The notes below the pieces were generated by a model. It was given only the letters and a program-made list of their open reading frames with translations. It had not been told where the DNA came from and did not search any database. From the NCBI RefSeq assembly GCF_014199435.1, contig NZ_JACIJP010000001.1:496001-560000 (forward strand): 64,000 bases of DNA, in the 5' to 3' direction. This document shows, in pieces, positions 30,024 to 38,407 of this stretch (position 1 is its first letter; every line of letters starts with the position of its first letter). This DNA comes from Sphingobium subterraneum. Lineage in GTDB: Bacteria; Pseudomonadota; Alphaproteobacteria; Sphingomonadales; Sphingomonadaceae. Position numbers and translations under genes: made by a program.

Positions 30024-31570
30024 CGGATCAGGTAGTCGAAGGCCGACAGCGCGGCTTTGGACCCTTCGCCCATCGCGATGACGATCTGCTTGTACGGCAC
30101 CGTCGTCGCGTCACCGGCGGCAAACACGCCAGGAACCAATGTCGCTCCACGCGCGTCGACCTCGATTTCACCGCGTGCGGAAAGCGCGACGCTGTCGGAC
30201 AACCATTCCGTGTTGGGCACCAGCCCGATCTGCACGAAGATACCGTCGAGGATGACTTCATGCTCTTCCTCGGTGGTACGATCGCGGTAGCGCAGGCCGG
30301 TCACCTTCTCGCCATCCCCATCGACCCGCGTCGTGAGCGCGGACGTCACCACAGCAACGTTCGGCAGGCTATTGAGCTTGCGCTGCAACACGGCGTCCGC
30401 ACGCAGCTGGGTATCGAACTCGATCAGCGTGACATGCGCCACGATACCGGCAAGGTCGATCGCCGCTTCGACTCCGCTGTTGCCGCCGCCGATCACCGCC
30501 ACACGCTTGCCCTTATACAACGGGCCATCGCAATGGGGGCAATAGGCGACACCGTGATTGCGGTATTCGTCCTCGCCCGGCACATTCATCTGCCGCCAGC
30601 GCGCACCGGTCGACAGGATCACGGAGCGCGCGGAGAGCGTCGCGCCGTTTTCCAGTTCGACCCCGATCAACCCGCCGGGAGTTGAGGCTGGCACCAGCCG
30701 CTTCGCGCGCTGCAGGTTCATGACGTCCACGTCATATTCCTTCACATGCGCTTCGAGCGCGGAGGCGAGCTTCGGACCTTCGGTATGGCTGACCGAGATG
30801 AAGTTCTCGATCCCCATGGTGTCGAGCACCTGCCCGCCGAAACGCTCCGCGGCGATGCCGGTCCGGATGCCCTTGCGCGCGGCATAGATTGCCGCTGCCG
30901 CGCCTGCCGGGCCGCCACCGATGACAAGCACGTCGAACGGCGCCTTGCCCTTGATCTGTTCGGCGACGCGCGCCTCTGCCCCGGTGTCGATCTTCGCGAC
31001 AATCTGTTCGAGCTCCATGCGACCTTGCGCGAAAGGCTCGCCGTTGAGGAACACGGATGGCACCGCCATGACCTTGCGCTCGTTCAACTCATCCTGAAAC
31101 AGCGCGCCATCGATGGCGACATGCGTGATGCGCGGGTTGAGCACGCTCATCAAGTTAAGCGCCTGCACCACGTCCGGGCAGTTCTGGCAGGAGAGCGAGA
31201 AGTAGGTCTCGAACGCATAATCGCCGTCGAGATTCTTGATCTGCGCGATCACATCCTGCGACGCCTTGGACGGATGCCCGCCTACTTGGAGCAGCGCCAG
31301 CACGAGCGAGGTGAATTCATGCCCCAGCGGAATGCCCGCAAAGCGCACGGCGATGGGCGCACCCGTGCGGCGAATCTCGAAAGACGGCTTGCGCGCATCG
31401 TCGCCGGTGCGCAGCAGGCTCACCTTGTCCGTCAGCGACACGATATCTTCCAGCAGCCCGGCGAGCTCAGCCGATGCGGGGGACTCATCGAGCGACGCGA
31501 TCAATTCGATCGGCTGGGTGATGTTGGTCAGATAGGCGCGGAGTTGTTCCTTGAGTGCCGGTTCCAACAT
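29963..31570 (-). CDS. ahpF: Alkyl hydroperoxide reductase subunit F
   Basis: NAD(P)H- and FAD-dependent flavoprotein that reduces AhpC. 535 aa: the N-terminal double-thioredoxin domain holds the CQNCPD redox pair near residue 128; the FAD domain begins [20 protein letters not shown]; the thioredoxin-reductase-type CPHCD pair follows near 344; the NAD domain has [14 protein letters not shown], and the end has [15 protein letters not shown]. Downstream of ahpC with a structured 150-bp spacer. The C-terminal coding end overlaps kpsS on the opposite strand. Confidence 0.96.
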   Translation of the reverse strand: MLEPALKEQLRAYLTNITQPIELIASLDESPASAELAGLLEDIVSLTDKVSLLRTGDDARKPSFEIRRTGAPIAVRFAGIPLGHEFTSLVLALLQVGGHPSKASQDVIAQIKNLDGDYAFETYFSLSCQNCPDVVQALNLMSVLNPRITHVAIDGALFQDELNERKVMAVPSVFLNGEPFAQGRMELEQIVAKIDTGAEARVAEQIKGKAPFDVLVIGGGPAGAAAAIYAARKGIRTGIAAERFGGQVLDTMGIENFISVSHTEGPKLASALEAHVKEYDVDVMNLQRAKRLVPASTPGGLIGVELENGATLSARSVILSTGARWRQMNVPGEDEYRNHGVAYCPHCDGPLYKGKRVAVIGGGNSGVEAAIDLAGIVAHVTLIEFDTQLRADAVLQRKLNSLPNVAVVTSALTTRVDGDGEKVTGLRYRDRTTEEEHEVILDGIFVQIGLVPNTEWLSDSVALSARGEIEVDARGATLVPGVFAAGDATTVPYKQIVIAMGEGSKAALSAFDYLIRQEPVTTEVTGEAPTTAAAA

Positions 31571-31610
31571 GATGCTTCTCCTTGTGGGTGCGACCCGACA
31601 GGGCGCAAAG

Positions 31611-31705
31611 TGCCGCCTGCCGTCCCCCGGCTACGAAGGGGGTACGCAGCGCCGGAAACGGCAGGCAGCGTTCTGTTACGGGCGGCGCGCGCCGAAGAGC
31701 GCGCC
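31611..31705 (-). other. Two hairpins in the ahpC-ahpF intergenic spacer
   Basis: Hairpin 1 pairs 31615-31623 with 31658-31666 (9 bp, GCCTGCCGT/ACGGCAGGC) and contains an inner C5/G5 pair (31624-31628 with 31638-31642). Hairpin 2, closer to ahpC, pairs 31684-31690 with 31699-31705 (GGCGCGC/GCGCGCC, 8-nt loop). Neither is followed by a U-tract in the ahpC-ahpF direction, so a partial terminator, mRNA-processing or stability role that lets ahpC outnumber ahpF is possible. Confidence 0.5.
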
Positions 31706-31720
31706 GACGATAAAATTCGT

Positions 31721-32284
31721 TTAGATCTTGCCGACGAGATCCAGCGAGGGAGCCAGCGTCTTTGCGCCTTCTTCCCACTTGGCCGGGCAAACTTCGCCCG
31801 GATGCGTCTGCCAATATTGCAGGGCCTTCACCTTGCGCAGAAGCTCAGCCGCGTTGCGACCCACACCCTCCGGCGTGATTTCCACGAGCTGGATCACGCC
31901 CTGCGGATCGGTCACGAAGGTCGCGCGATCGGCGAGGCCTACACCGGGGCGCAGCACGTCGAAGTTGTTCGCCAGCACATGGTTCTGGTCGCCCAGCATG
32001 TAGTAGCTGATCTTGCTGATCGCCGGCGAAGTGTCGTGCCAGGCCTTGTGGCTGAAGTGCGTATCGGTCGAAACGGCATAAATCTCGACGCCCAGCTTCT
32101 GGAACTCGCCATATAAATCGGCAAGGTCTTCCAGTTCGGTGGGACACACGAAGGTGAAATCGGCCGGGTAGAAAAAGAAGATGCCGTATTTGCCCTTCAC
32201 GTCCGCCTCGGTGACGTCGACGAACTTGCCTTCCTTGAAAGCCGTGGCTTTGAACGGTTTAATCTCGGTATCGAAGACGGCCAT
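31721..32284 (-). CDS. ahpC: Alkyl hydroperoxide reductase subunit C (peroxiredoxin)
   Basis: Typical 2-Cys peroxiredoxin, 187 aa, reducing H2O2 and organic peroxides. The peroxidatic Cys is in FTFVCPTEL near residue 47 and the resolving Cys in [10 protein letters not shown] near 166. Also [11 protein letters not shown]. First gene of ahpC-ahpF; a T-N11-A dyad sits 84-106 bp upstream of its start. Confidence 0.97.
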   Translation of the reverse strand: MAVFDTEIKPFKATAFKEGKFVDVTEADVKGKYGIFFFYPADFTFVCPTELEDLADLYGEFQKLGVEIYAVSTDTHFSHKAWHDTSPAISKISYYMLGDQNHVLANNFDVLRPGVGLADRATFVTDPQGVIQLVEITPEGVGRNAAELLRKVKALQYWQTHPGEVCPAKWEEGAKTLAPSLDLVGKI

Positions 32285-32367
32285 GAAAATTCTCCATTTG
32301 TTTGTCCATGTGACCCGAGCCTCATACCGCCCCCAGCGCCATTGGTAAAATTGCTTTTATGGTCCAC

Positions 32368-32390
32368 ATTGATCAATTAAATCGATCAAT
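32368..32390. promoter_or_regulatory. LysR-type (possibly OxyR) operator dyad
   Basis: ATTGATC-N9-GATCAAT is a perfect 7-bp dyad that contains the T-N11-A core typical of LysR-type regulator sites, between divergent ahpC (84 bp away) and the glycine-zipper gene (94 bp away). OxyR control of ahpC is widespread, so OxyR is a candidate, but no oxyR gene is in the window and the link is inference. Confidence 0.45.
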
Positions 32391-32484
32391 CGATGTTGGG
32401 CCCGCTGTTGTTGTGCTGCGTTCATGCAACCCACGATATTTATCGTGCGTTTCCCGGACATTCTTCACGACCACAGGAGTTTTT

Positions 32485-32802
32485 ATGCGCCCCCTTATGA
32501 CCGCCATGATTGCCATGAGCTTGTTAACGCCGCCCGCCCTGCTCGTATCAGCGCCGGGCGCCGAAGCGCGCCGTGACCGGGAATATCGCTACCGCGAATG
32601 GCGTGGCCGGGATGGCCGAACCTATTGCCGCAAATCGGATGGCACGACCGGACTCGTTGTGGGTGCGGTGGGTGGCGCTCTCCTCGGCCGCACCATCGAC
32701 ACGAGCGGTGACCGCGCCGCTGGCACGCTGCTAGGCGCTGCCGCTGGCGGCCTGCTTGGCCGGGAAATCGACCGGGGCGGCAGCAATAGGCGCTGCCGCT
32801 GA
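32485..32802 (+). CDS. Glycine-zipper 2TM domain protein
   Basis: 105 aa from the ATG at 32485, preceded by AGGAG. A signal peptide (MTAMIAMSLLTPPALLVSA, cleavage near AEA-RRD) precedes a basic/aromatic segment REYRYREW and a glycine zipper (VVGAVGGALLGRTID and LLGAAAGGLLGREID). Such proteins are small outer-membrane or periplasmic lipoprotein-like factors of unclear function. The longer in-frame extension from 32359 is not used because it covers the operator region. Confidence 0.8.
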   Translation: MRPLMTAMIAMSLLTPPALLVSAPGAEARRDREYRYREWRGRDGRTYCRKSDGTTGLVVGAVGGALLGRTIDTSGDRAAGTLLGAAAGGLLGREIDRGGSNRRCR

Positions 32803-32873
32803 TGCGCTTCTAGTCTAAAACCGCACAAACAGTCTGGACGTCACGCCTTCACTCATCCATGGAGGCGTGACAC

Positions 32874-32949
<76 letters not shown>

Positions 32950-33003
32950 GTGTTTTCAATGACTTAGTTGACTTCAGGGTGTTGGCCGAGGGGTGAAAAT
33001 CCC

Positions 33004-33082
33004 AACTGGGCAACAAACTGGGCAACAATTTGACTCACTCGGTGAGTGCCTCAAAATGGATGTTGCCCAGTTTGTTGCCCAG
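33004..33082. repeat. Nested direct and inverted repeat after tRNA-Thr
   Basis: The 12-mer AACTGGGCAACA occurs twice in tandem (33004-33015, 33016-33027). A perfect inverse copy of most of this pair (33061-33082) makes a 22-bp stem with 33006-33027. The 33-nt loop contains its own CACTC-GGT-GAGTG hairpin. The position 55 bp after the tRNA 3' end suggests recombinase arm-type sites or a remnant of an integrated element; no integrase gene is next to it. Confidence 0.75.
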
Positions 33083-33170
33083 CTTAAGGAACCAGACGAA
33101 TAAATTTTTCCCTTGAGGATCGTCGGGACATTGCGACCCTGACAATGCGGTGTTCATCAGCTAAGACGAG

Positions 33171-34049
33171 CTAACCCAGCCCTCGACGAAACGCGACGGG
33201 CGTTACACCCTTGGCATGACAGAAATAGCGCCTCAACTTCGCTGCATTTGCGAAGCCCGCGAGCGATGCCACAGCCTCGATCGACAAATCACTGGATGCG
33301 AGCAACTCTGCGGCGCGCTCGACCCGGCGCGCCATCACATAGGCGTAGGGTGACTGGCCGGTCGTCGCCTTGAATGCGCGCCCAAAATGATAGCGGCTGA
33401 GTTGTGCTGCCGACGCCATATCTGACAGGCTGATGTCGCTGGTCAGATGGGCAGCGATATAATCGCGCACGGCGTTGATCTGGCGATTGCTCAGCACACC
33501 GGGCGCTTGCACAGCCTTTAGCCCCAGCGCTTCGATGGCCACCATGATGCACGCGCTCTCCGCATAGATATTCTCGGCATAGGGATCGGTAATCATCCCG
33601 CGCAATTTGCACATGCTCTGCTGGAGTGACCCGTCCCTTGCATAGGGGATCGGTTGCAGGGAAGCGCCGCGATAGCGCAGTTCCAGATCGTCATGCAGAA
33701 CAGCCGGATCGAAATACAGCGCCGTATAGGAATTTGCGCGATCAGCGGGCTTTGACCAACCCTCGATCCCACAGCCGCTGGGCAGGAAAGAGATGGTATC
33801 GCGCAGATCGCGGGTCGTATCCGCCTTCTGCCCGTCCATTATGGTTACACCCTCGTCGAGCACGACATCATGCAGCGCGAGATAATGCGTCTCGCCCGAC
33901 CAAGTATAATCCACGGGCTTCGTGCCCTCCACCACGACATGCTCGACGGTGAACCCGCGCCAACTGCGCGATGGCCGGTTGACCGATGCAACAGGCTTGT
34001 TTTCCTGATCGAGGGTGAAATGGGGCGTTGCGTTCAAACGTGTTTCCAA
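33171..34049 (-). CDS. AraC family transcriptional regulator
   Basis: 292 aa with a C-terminal AraC/XylS DNA-binding domain: two helix-turn-helix units, ISLSDMASAAQLSRYHFGRAFKATTGQSP and the second ending in AGFANAAKLRRYFCHAKGVTPVAFRR. The N-terminal half (about 1-170) is a presumed cupin-like effector domain of unknown ligand. The start is uncertain: a TTG at 34049 gives the full N-terminus, with no good ribosome-binding site. Divergent from the small ORF at 34149. Confidence 0.85.
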   Translation of the reverse strand: METRLNATPHFTLDQENKPVASVNRPSRSWRGFTVEHVVVEGTKPVDYTWSGETHYLALHDVVLDEGVTIMDGQKADTTRDLRDTISFLPSGCGIEGWSKPADRANSYTALYFDPAVLHDDLELRYRGASLQPIPYARDGSLQQSMCKLRGMITDPYAENIYAESACIMVAIEALGLKAVQAPGVLSNRQINAVRDYIAAHLTSDISLSDMASAAQLSRYHFGRAFKATTGQSPYAYVMARRVERAAELLASSDLSIEAVASLAGFANAAKLRRYFCHAKGVTPVAFRRGLG

Positions 34050-34148
34050 AGAGCAAATAATTGCTGTTATGTTTCATATATTGCTGTATGCGGCCAGCGC
34101 AAGCGTTGCGGTGACGTTCCAAGCTTAAGATCGTGGGGAGCTGAGGTA

Positions 34149-34391
34149 ATGGACGAACGTTACCAAAACGTGGGTGGGATGGAACACGATGGCTGTGGGG
34201 AGCCGTCAGGTATCGACGAACATTCGCTCGAAGTCCGGGCTGGCGAGATGATCGCCATGTTTGGACGACAAGCGATGCAGCGCGTGGTCGATGAAATCCA
34301 ACACGCGCTGCGCCTCAGGGACATCGCACAAGCAGAACACTCGGAGCGCCTGCCCCGCTGTATCAAAGGCAAAATCGAGGACGTGAAGTAG
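34149..34391 (+). CDS. Small hypothetical protein
   Basis: 80 aa starting MDERYQNVGG with a GAGG 4 nt upstream of the ATG. The protein is acidic to neutral and mostly helical in appearance (AGEMIAMFGRQAMQRVVDEI, then ALRLRDIAQAEH). No family recognised. An 80-aa ORF exists on the opposite strand (34206-34448), so the choice rests on the better initiation site. Confidence 0.35.
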   Translation: MDERYQNVGGMEHDGCGEPSGIDEHSLEVRAGEMIAMFGRQAMQRVVDEIQHALRLRDIAQAEHSERLPRCIKGKIEDVK

Positions 34392-34939
34392 CATGTCCCG
34401 CTGCAGGACGGCAGATAATCTGGCTGGGCATGGTCCGCCCACAAGCATTCGTTAACCATGATCTCATAGCGTTTCGATTGTGCGGCATGGGCCTGACGCC
34501 CCACAGCCATGTTCCATGCCGCACACCGGCGGGAAAGTTGCCCTCAAATCCGCATGGCGAGGTGAGTCTTGTCCCTGCATCGCCGCTTTCCACGAATAAC
34601 CCGCCATTGTTCGACCAGTTGGGCTAACCGGCGGTTGATATTTCGGGTGGTTTGAAAATCCCTGCCGCCTTTCCCAAATCCAGAGTTCGATGATGTCGGT
34701 TCGCGGACTGTTTTACGAGTGGTTTCACCTTCCCAAGGGCAGTCCCCCCCGCGCTTTGAGCGCAACAAACCGGCGTCATCCAAACCGTATCGAACACCGC
34801 CGTTTAGTAACGCGGAATGCAAAACCAAATTCCATAATGTCCATTCCATACAAGTGATTGTGCATCGCGGTACCTAATACGCGCCACGCGACCCGAAGGA
34901 ATCTTCGGCCATATGGTTTAGGAAACCTTCTCCTTAGGC

Positions 34940-34970
34940 CCGGCAGGGCAATCCTGCCGGACTTTTTTTT
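34940..34970 (+). terminator. Intrinsic terminator, orphan
   Basis: Perfect 8-bp stem CCGGCAGG / CCTGCCGG (34940-34947 with 34953-34960), GCAAT loop, then AC and a run of eight T. Just upstream are two small hairpins (CGAAG-GAAT-CTTCG and GGTTT-AGG-AAACC) and a pyrimidine-rich CCTTCTCCTTAGG, an arrangement like the end of a small RNA. The nearest plus-strand ORF ends about 550 bp upstream. Confidence 0.8.
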
Positions 34971-35003
34971 CAGCCTGACGGCTTCTCAGGGTCAAGTGCA
35001 ATA

Positions 35004-35050
35004 CTCAGCGCACCGCTGAGGTATCAATCAGCATGCCTGATTTTCAGGCA
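35004..35050. other. Two successive perfect hairpins
   Basis: CTCAGCG-CAC-CGCTGAG (35004-35020) and TGCCTGA-TTT-TCAGGCA (35034-35050) follow each other 13 nt apart, 34 nt beyond the first orphan terminator and about 180 nt before the second. They could fold into a transcript ending at 35267. No U-tract follows either hairpin. Confidence 0.4.
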
Positions 35051-35229
35051 CCCCTTCCTACTCTGCCCTTGCTTTGTGCATCGCAAAAATAAGGTTGCAT
35101 AAGTCAAATCTTCCCGACATTGAGCACTGGTGAAGGGCAATGGCGTCCTTGGGCATATATTCGGGCGGCACAAGGGCGTGCTGTCAGGATTGGTATAAGA
35201 AATACATTGATAATTCGGGGGCAACGGCG

Positions 35230-35267
35230 CCGCCGGTCTGGAGTGACTCCAGGCCTGGCGGTTTTTT
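35230..35267 (+). terminator. Intrinsic terminator, orphan
   Basis: An outer stem CCGCC/GGCGG (35230-35234 with 35257-35261) encloses an inner CTGGA/TCCAG hairpin, followed by six T. It reads on the plus strand, while the next gene (kinase-phosphatase) ends on the minus strand at 35359, so it does not serve that gene. Confidence 0.7.
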
Positions 35268-35358
35268 GTATTCTGTGATCGAGATTTGAACGAGGAAAAT
35301 GGCGGCACTCTCTACATTCAGTCCAGCATCTCGGCAGGCAAAACCTGGCGGTATGCGG

Positions 35359-37062
35359 CTATTTGTGAATGAGCGACGCCACCAACGCGATAGCGAGCAT
35401 AAGCGATACCAGTTGCCAGAAGCGTGCGGGGTTGCGCTCGATCAGCGGCACGAAACGCTGCTCCACACGGGCAACCGCTGCGCCGCCTTCCAGCGCGCGC
35501 AGAAGTTCGATCGCATCGCCGAAACGCTCTGCCGGGTCGATCGCCACAGCGCGCATCAGCGCCGAATCGAGCCATGCAGGCAGTTCGGTCCGCGTCTTGC
35601 TCGGTGCTTCGAGTGTCCGAAAGCGCGGACGACTGAAGGCTTCGATCTCGCCATAAGGATAGGCTTTGGCGAACATGCGCCACAAGGTTACCCCCAGCGC
35701 GAACTGGTCCGTGCCTTCATCCCCCAGATTTCCAGCGAACATTTCGGGTGCAAGATAGCTGGGCGTGCCGGGGATTTCGCTGGTCGCGAACTCATCCACG
35801 CGCGGAAGGCGGGCAACCCCCAGATCAATGAGCTTCAACCCGCCATCAGGGAGCAGGATGACATTGTCCGGCTTGATATCGCGGTGAATGATGTCGAGAC
35901 GGTGGAGCGCCGCCACTGCGCGGGTCAGCTTGATCGCCATGGCCAGTCCCTCGGCAAGGCCAAGCGGGCGGGAGAGGCGCGCTTCGAGCGTTTCGCCTTC
36001 ATAAAAGGGCTGGACGCCATAGAGCCGGGTCTGTCGCTCACGCGGGACCGCGACAACACCGCCGACAAACGGGCTGGATACGCGGCTGCCCACCAGAATT
36101 TCGCGCGCAAAGGCAAGGCGAGCGCCACTTTCGGAGAGCAATGCAGGCTTGGGAAACTTGATGACGACATCCTGACCGCTCGCAGGATCAATGCCGCGAA
36201 AAAGCCGGGTATAACGCCCGTCGGAGAGCATCGTCTTGAGGTGGAAACCATCGATGCTGTCGCCTTCCCCCGGCGGATCGAGGATCGGCAGGCTGGCGAT
36301 GTCGCCCGCTACACTGTCATGGTCAGCAGCAGGCAGGCCGATGATGTCGAGTATGATGGCGCTCGCATTGTCCTGACTGCCCGCGCCCAGCGCCGCCTCG
36401 ACAATCGAAGCGGCATCCGCGTCGGCGGAATTGCGCGCGCCAAGCAGCTTTTCCAGACGTTTGGCCGACAGGCTGCCGTGCACGCCATCGCTGGTGAGCA
36501 ACAGCCGGTCATGCTCGGCGAGGGAGACTTCGTGATGATCGAGCCGCAACCGCTCCTCGATGCCAAGCGCGCGGTAAAGGATGTGATTCTGATCGGGGTG
36601 AGAGCGGGTGTGGTCATCGGTCAGCAATGTCAGATGGCCATCGCGAAAATGCCAGGCGCGGCTGTCACCGACATGCAGCACATGGCCCTTGCGCCCTTTC
36701 AGAACCAAACTGGTAAAAGTGCTGGCAGCATGCGCCATCGTATCGGTTCGCCCCATGGCGGCAAGCCAACGGTTGAACGGCGCCATCACACGTTGCACAG
36801 CAGCAGGCGTTCCGATCGTGTCGGGCTGGGTATACAGCCCATCCACCAGAGCGCGCACCGCCAGTTCCGAAGCGATGCGGCCGCCCCGGTGATCGCCACC
36901 AATGCCGCCGCTGACACCATCGGCCAGCGCAGCAATCATGCCATGCCGGATACGCTCGCTTTCGGTGGCGGCGTAGATGCCGACAAAGTCCTGATTATCG
37001 GGCCTTACGCCTTGTTCAGAGGCATAGCCTCCCGCCACCAACAAACGCCCGTCCGGTTTCAC
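35359..37062 (-). CDS. Bifunctional PP2C phosphatase / Ser-Thr protein kinase
   Basis: 567 aa from a GTG at 37062 with GAGGGGGT upstream; longer in-frame starts (ATG at 37113 and others) are possible. N-terminal PP2C domain (about 8-235): RPDNQDFVG, ADGVSGGIGGDHRGG, HVGDSRAWHF, LLTSDGVHGSL and QDNASAIILD hold the metal-binding Asp residues. Kinase domain (about 260-520): DVVIKFPKP Lys, HRDIKPDNVILL catalytic loop, DLG in place of DFG, and GTPSYLAPEM. A C-terminal membrane helix (LVSLMLAIALVASLI) anchors it. Divergently placed from the nitrate assimilation operon (121-bp gap), which suggests it regulates nitrate uptake or reduction by phosphorylation; substrates are unknown. Confidence 0.92.
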   Translation of the reverse strand: MKPDGRLLVAGGYASEQGVRPDNQDFVGIYAATESERIRHGMIAALADGVSGGIGGDHRGGRIASELAVRALVDGLYTQPDTIGTPAAVQRVMAPFNRWLAAMGRTDTMAHAASTFTSLVLKGRKGHVLHVGDSRAWHFRDGHLTLLTDDHTRSHPDQNHILYRALGIEERLRLDHHEVSLAEHDRLLLTSDGVHGSLSAKRLEKLLGARNSADADAASIVEAALGAGSQDNASAIILDIIGLPAADHDSVAGDIASLPILDPPGEGDSIDGFHLKTMLSDGRYTRLFRGIDPASGQDVVIKFPKPALLSESGARLAFAREILVGSRVSSPFVGGVVAVPRERQTRLYGVQPFYEGETLEARLSRPLGLAEGLAMAIKLTRAVAALHRLDIIHRDIKPDNVILLPDGGLKLIDLGVARLPRVDEFATSEIPGTPSYLAPEMFAGNLGDEGTDQFALGVTLWRMFAKAYPYGEIEAFSRPRFRTLEAPSKTRTELPAWLDSALMRAVAIDPAERFGDAIELLRALEGGAAVARVEQRFVPLIERNPARFWQLVSLMLAIALVASLIHK

Positions 37063-37183
37063 GCCCGACCCCCTCTCATGTGCACACGCACGAGAGGACC
37101 GGACGGCGAGCATGTTCGTCAAGCATATTTCGATCGATCGCCCAAAAACCTGGCAGCCAAACCCTGATAAGGAGCCTCGCAGC

Positions 37184-38407
37184 ATGACCGACAAACCCTT
37201 CTGGCAATCGGGGCATAGACCCACCCTGATCATGGCCTTTCTTTATTTCGACATCGCCTTCATGGTCTGGAACATGCTGGGACCATTGGCGCCGATCATC
37301 GCCAAGGATATGGGCCTGAGCCCTGCCGAAAAAGGGTTTATAGTTGCCGTGCCGACGCTGGCTGGTGCGATCCTCCGTCTCGTCAACGGTTTCCTTGTCG
37401 ACAGGATCGGGCAAAAAATCACGGGCGCGTTCGGCCAGCTCGTTGTTATCGCGGGTCTCTTCGCCGCATGGTTCTTCGGCATTCACAGCCTTCAGGGCGT
37501 GATAGCGGTAGGCGTAATACTCGGCTTTGCGGGCGCGGCTTTTGCGGTGGCACTCCCGCTCGCGTCGCGCTGGTATCCGCCGCAGCATCAGGGCAAGGCG
37601 ATGGGCATTGCCGGAATGGGCAATTCGGGCACCGTGTTCGCCGCGCTTTTCGCGCCGCTGCTCGCCAAAGCTTTTGGCTGGAATAATGTGCTCGGCCTCG
37701 CGCTCATTCCGCTCGTTATCGTCTTTGTTCTCTACATGATCTTCGTAAAGGACAGCCCGCATCAGCCGCCCGCCAAAACGACATCCGAATATGTGAAGGG
37801 CTATCTTCGCATGCTCGGCGAAGGGGACGCGTGGTGGTTCATCCTGTTCTACGGCGTTACCTTTGGCGGTTTTGTCGGATTGTCCGGTTCGCTCCCTATC
37901 TGGTTCACCAGCGAGCTGGATATGACCCCGATCCATGCGGGCTATTCGACGGCGGCCTGTGTGTTTGCAGGATCGATGGTCCGTCCGTTTGGTGGCGCCC
38001 TTGCCGACAGGATCGGCGGCATCAGGACGCTGTCCTATGTCTATATCGCTGCCGCCGCACTGCTCGTCGCCATCAGCTTCACGCCGATCAGCTTTGCTAT
38101 CAAATTCCCGCTGTTCTTCCTGGTTATGGGAACACTTGGCGTTGGCAATGGTGCGGTGTTTCAGCTGGTGCCGCAGCGCTTCCGTCATGAAATTGGCGTG
38201 ATGACTGGCCTTGTCGGCTTTGGCGGCGGTGTTGGCGGGTTCTACCTCGCCTCCTCGCTCGGCCTCGCCAAGCAGTGGACGGGCAGTGCGTCCGCCGGGT
38301 TCCTCATCTTTGCCGGACTGGCGCTCATCGCGCTCGCCGGTCTTACTTCAGTCAAAAAACGCTGGCGGACCACATGGGGCGCCGCCATTCAGGGAGTGCG
38401 CATCTGA
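37184..38407 (+). CDS. narK: Nitrate/nitrite transporter, MFS NarK/NasA type
   Basis: 407-aa inner-membrane MFS protein with about twelve TM helices, importing nitrate for assimilation. NarK-family signatures: GNSGTVFAALFAPLLAK in the middle (the nitrate signature region) and GVGNGAVFQLVPQRF in the C-terminal half (second signature). AAGGAG lies about 9 nt before the ATG. Head of narK-nirB-nirD-nasA; its stop overlaps nirB as TGATG. Confidence 0.92.
   Translation: MTDKPFWQSGHRPTLIMAFLYFDIAFMVWNMLGPLAPIIAKDMGLSPAEKGFIVAVPTLAGAILRLVNGFLVDRIGQKITGAFGQLVVIAGLFAAWFFGIHSLQGVIAVGVILGFAGAAFAVALPLASRWYPPQHQGKAMGIAGMGNSGTVFAALFAPLLAKAFGWNNVLGLALIPLVIVFVLYMIFVKDSPHQPPAKTTSEYVKGYLRMLGEGDAWWFILFYGVTFGGFVGLSGSLPIWFTSELDMTPIHAGYSTAACVFAGSMVRPFGGALADRIGGIRTLSYVYIAAAALLVAISFTPISFAIKFPLFFLVMGTLGVGNGAVFQLVPQRFRHEIGVMTGLVGFGGGVGGFYLASSLGLAKQWTGSASAGFLIFAGLALIALAGLTSVKKRWRTTWGAAIQGVRI

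Larger units (their letters stand above)
34392..35358. other. Long gene-poor stretch with RNA-like structure
   Basis: About 970 bp without a convincing coding region: short ORFs on both strands lack start signals and family features. It contains an 11-bp inverted repeat (34480-34490 with 34514-34524), two plus-strand intrinsic terminators (34940-34970, 35230-35267), and hairpins between them. The terminators end no recognisable gene. The simplest readings are one or two small RNAs, or decayed genes left with their terminators. Confidence 0.5.

Noticed and set aside
30746..32116. 456-aa plus-strand ORF over ahpF and ahpC
   Set aside because: Spans two genes and their structured spacer on the opposite strand; no domain.
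33004..33082. CRISPR-like interpretation of the repeats after tRNA-Thr
   Set aside because: Only two tandem 12-mers plus an inverted copy, with no regular spacers and no cas genes.
34206..34448. 80-aa minus-strand ORF opposite the small ORF at 34149
   Set aside because: No ribosome-binding site; the plus-strand alternative has GAGG at good spacing. Neither is certain.
35299..37167. 622-aa plus-strand ORF opposite the kinase-phosphatase
   Set aside because: Antisense to a protein with complete PP2C and kinase motifs.
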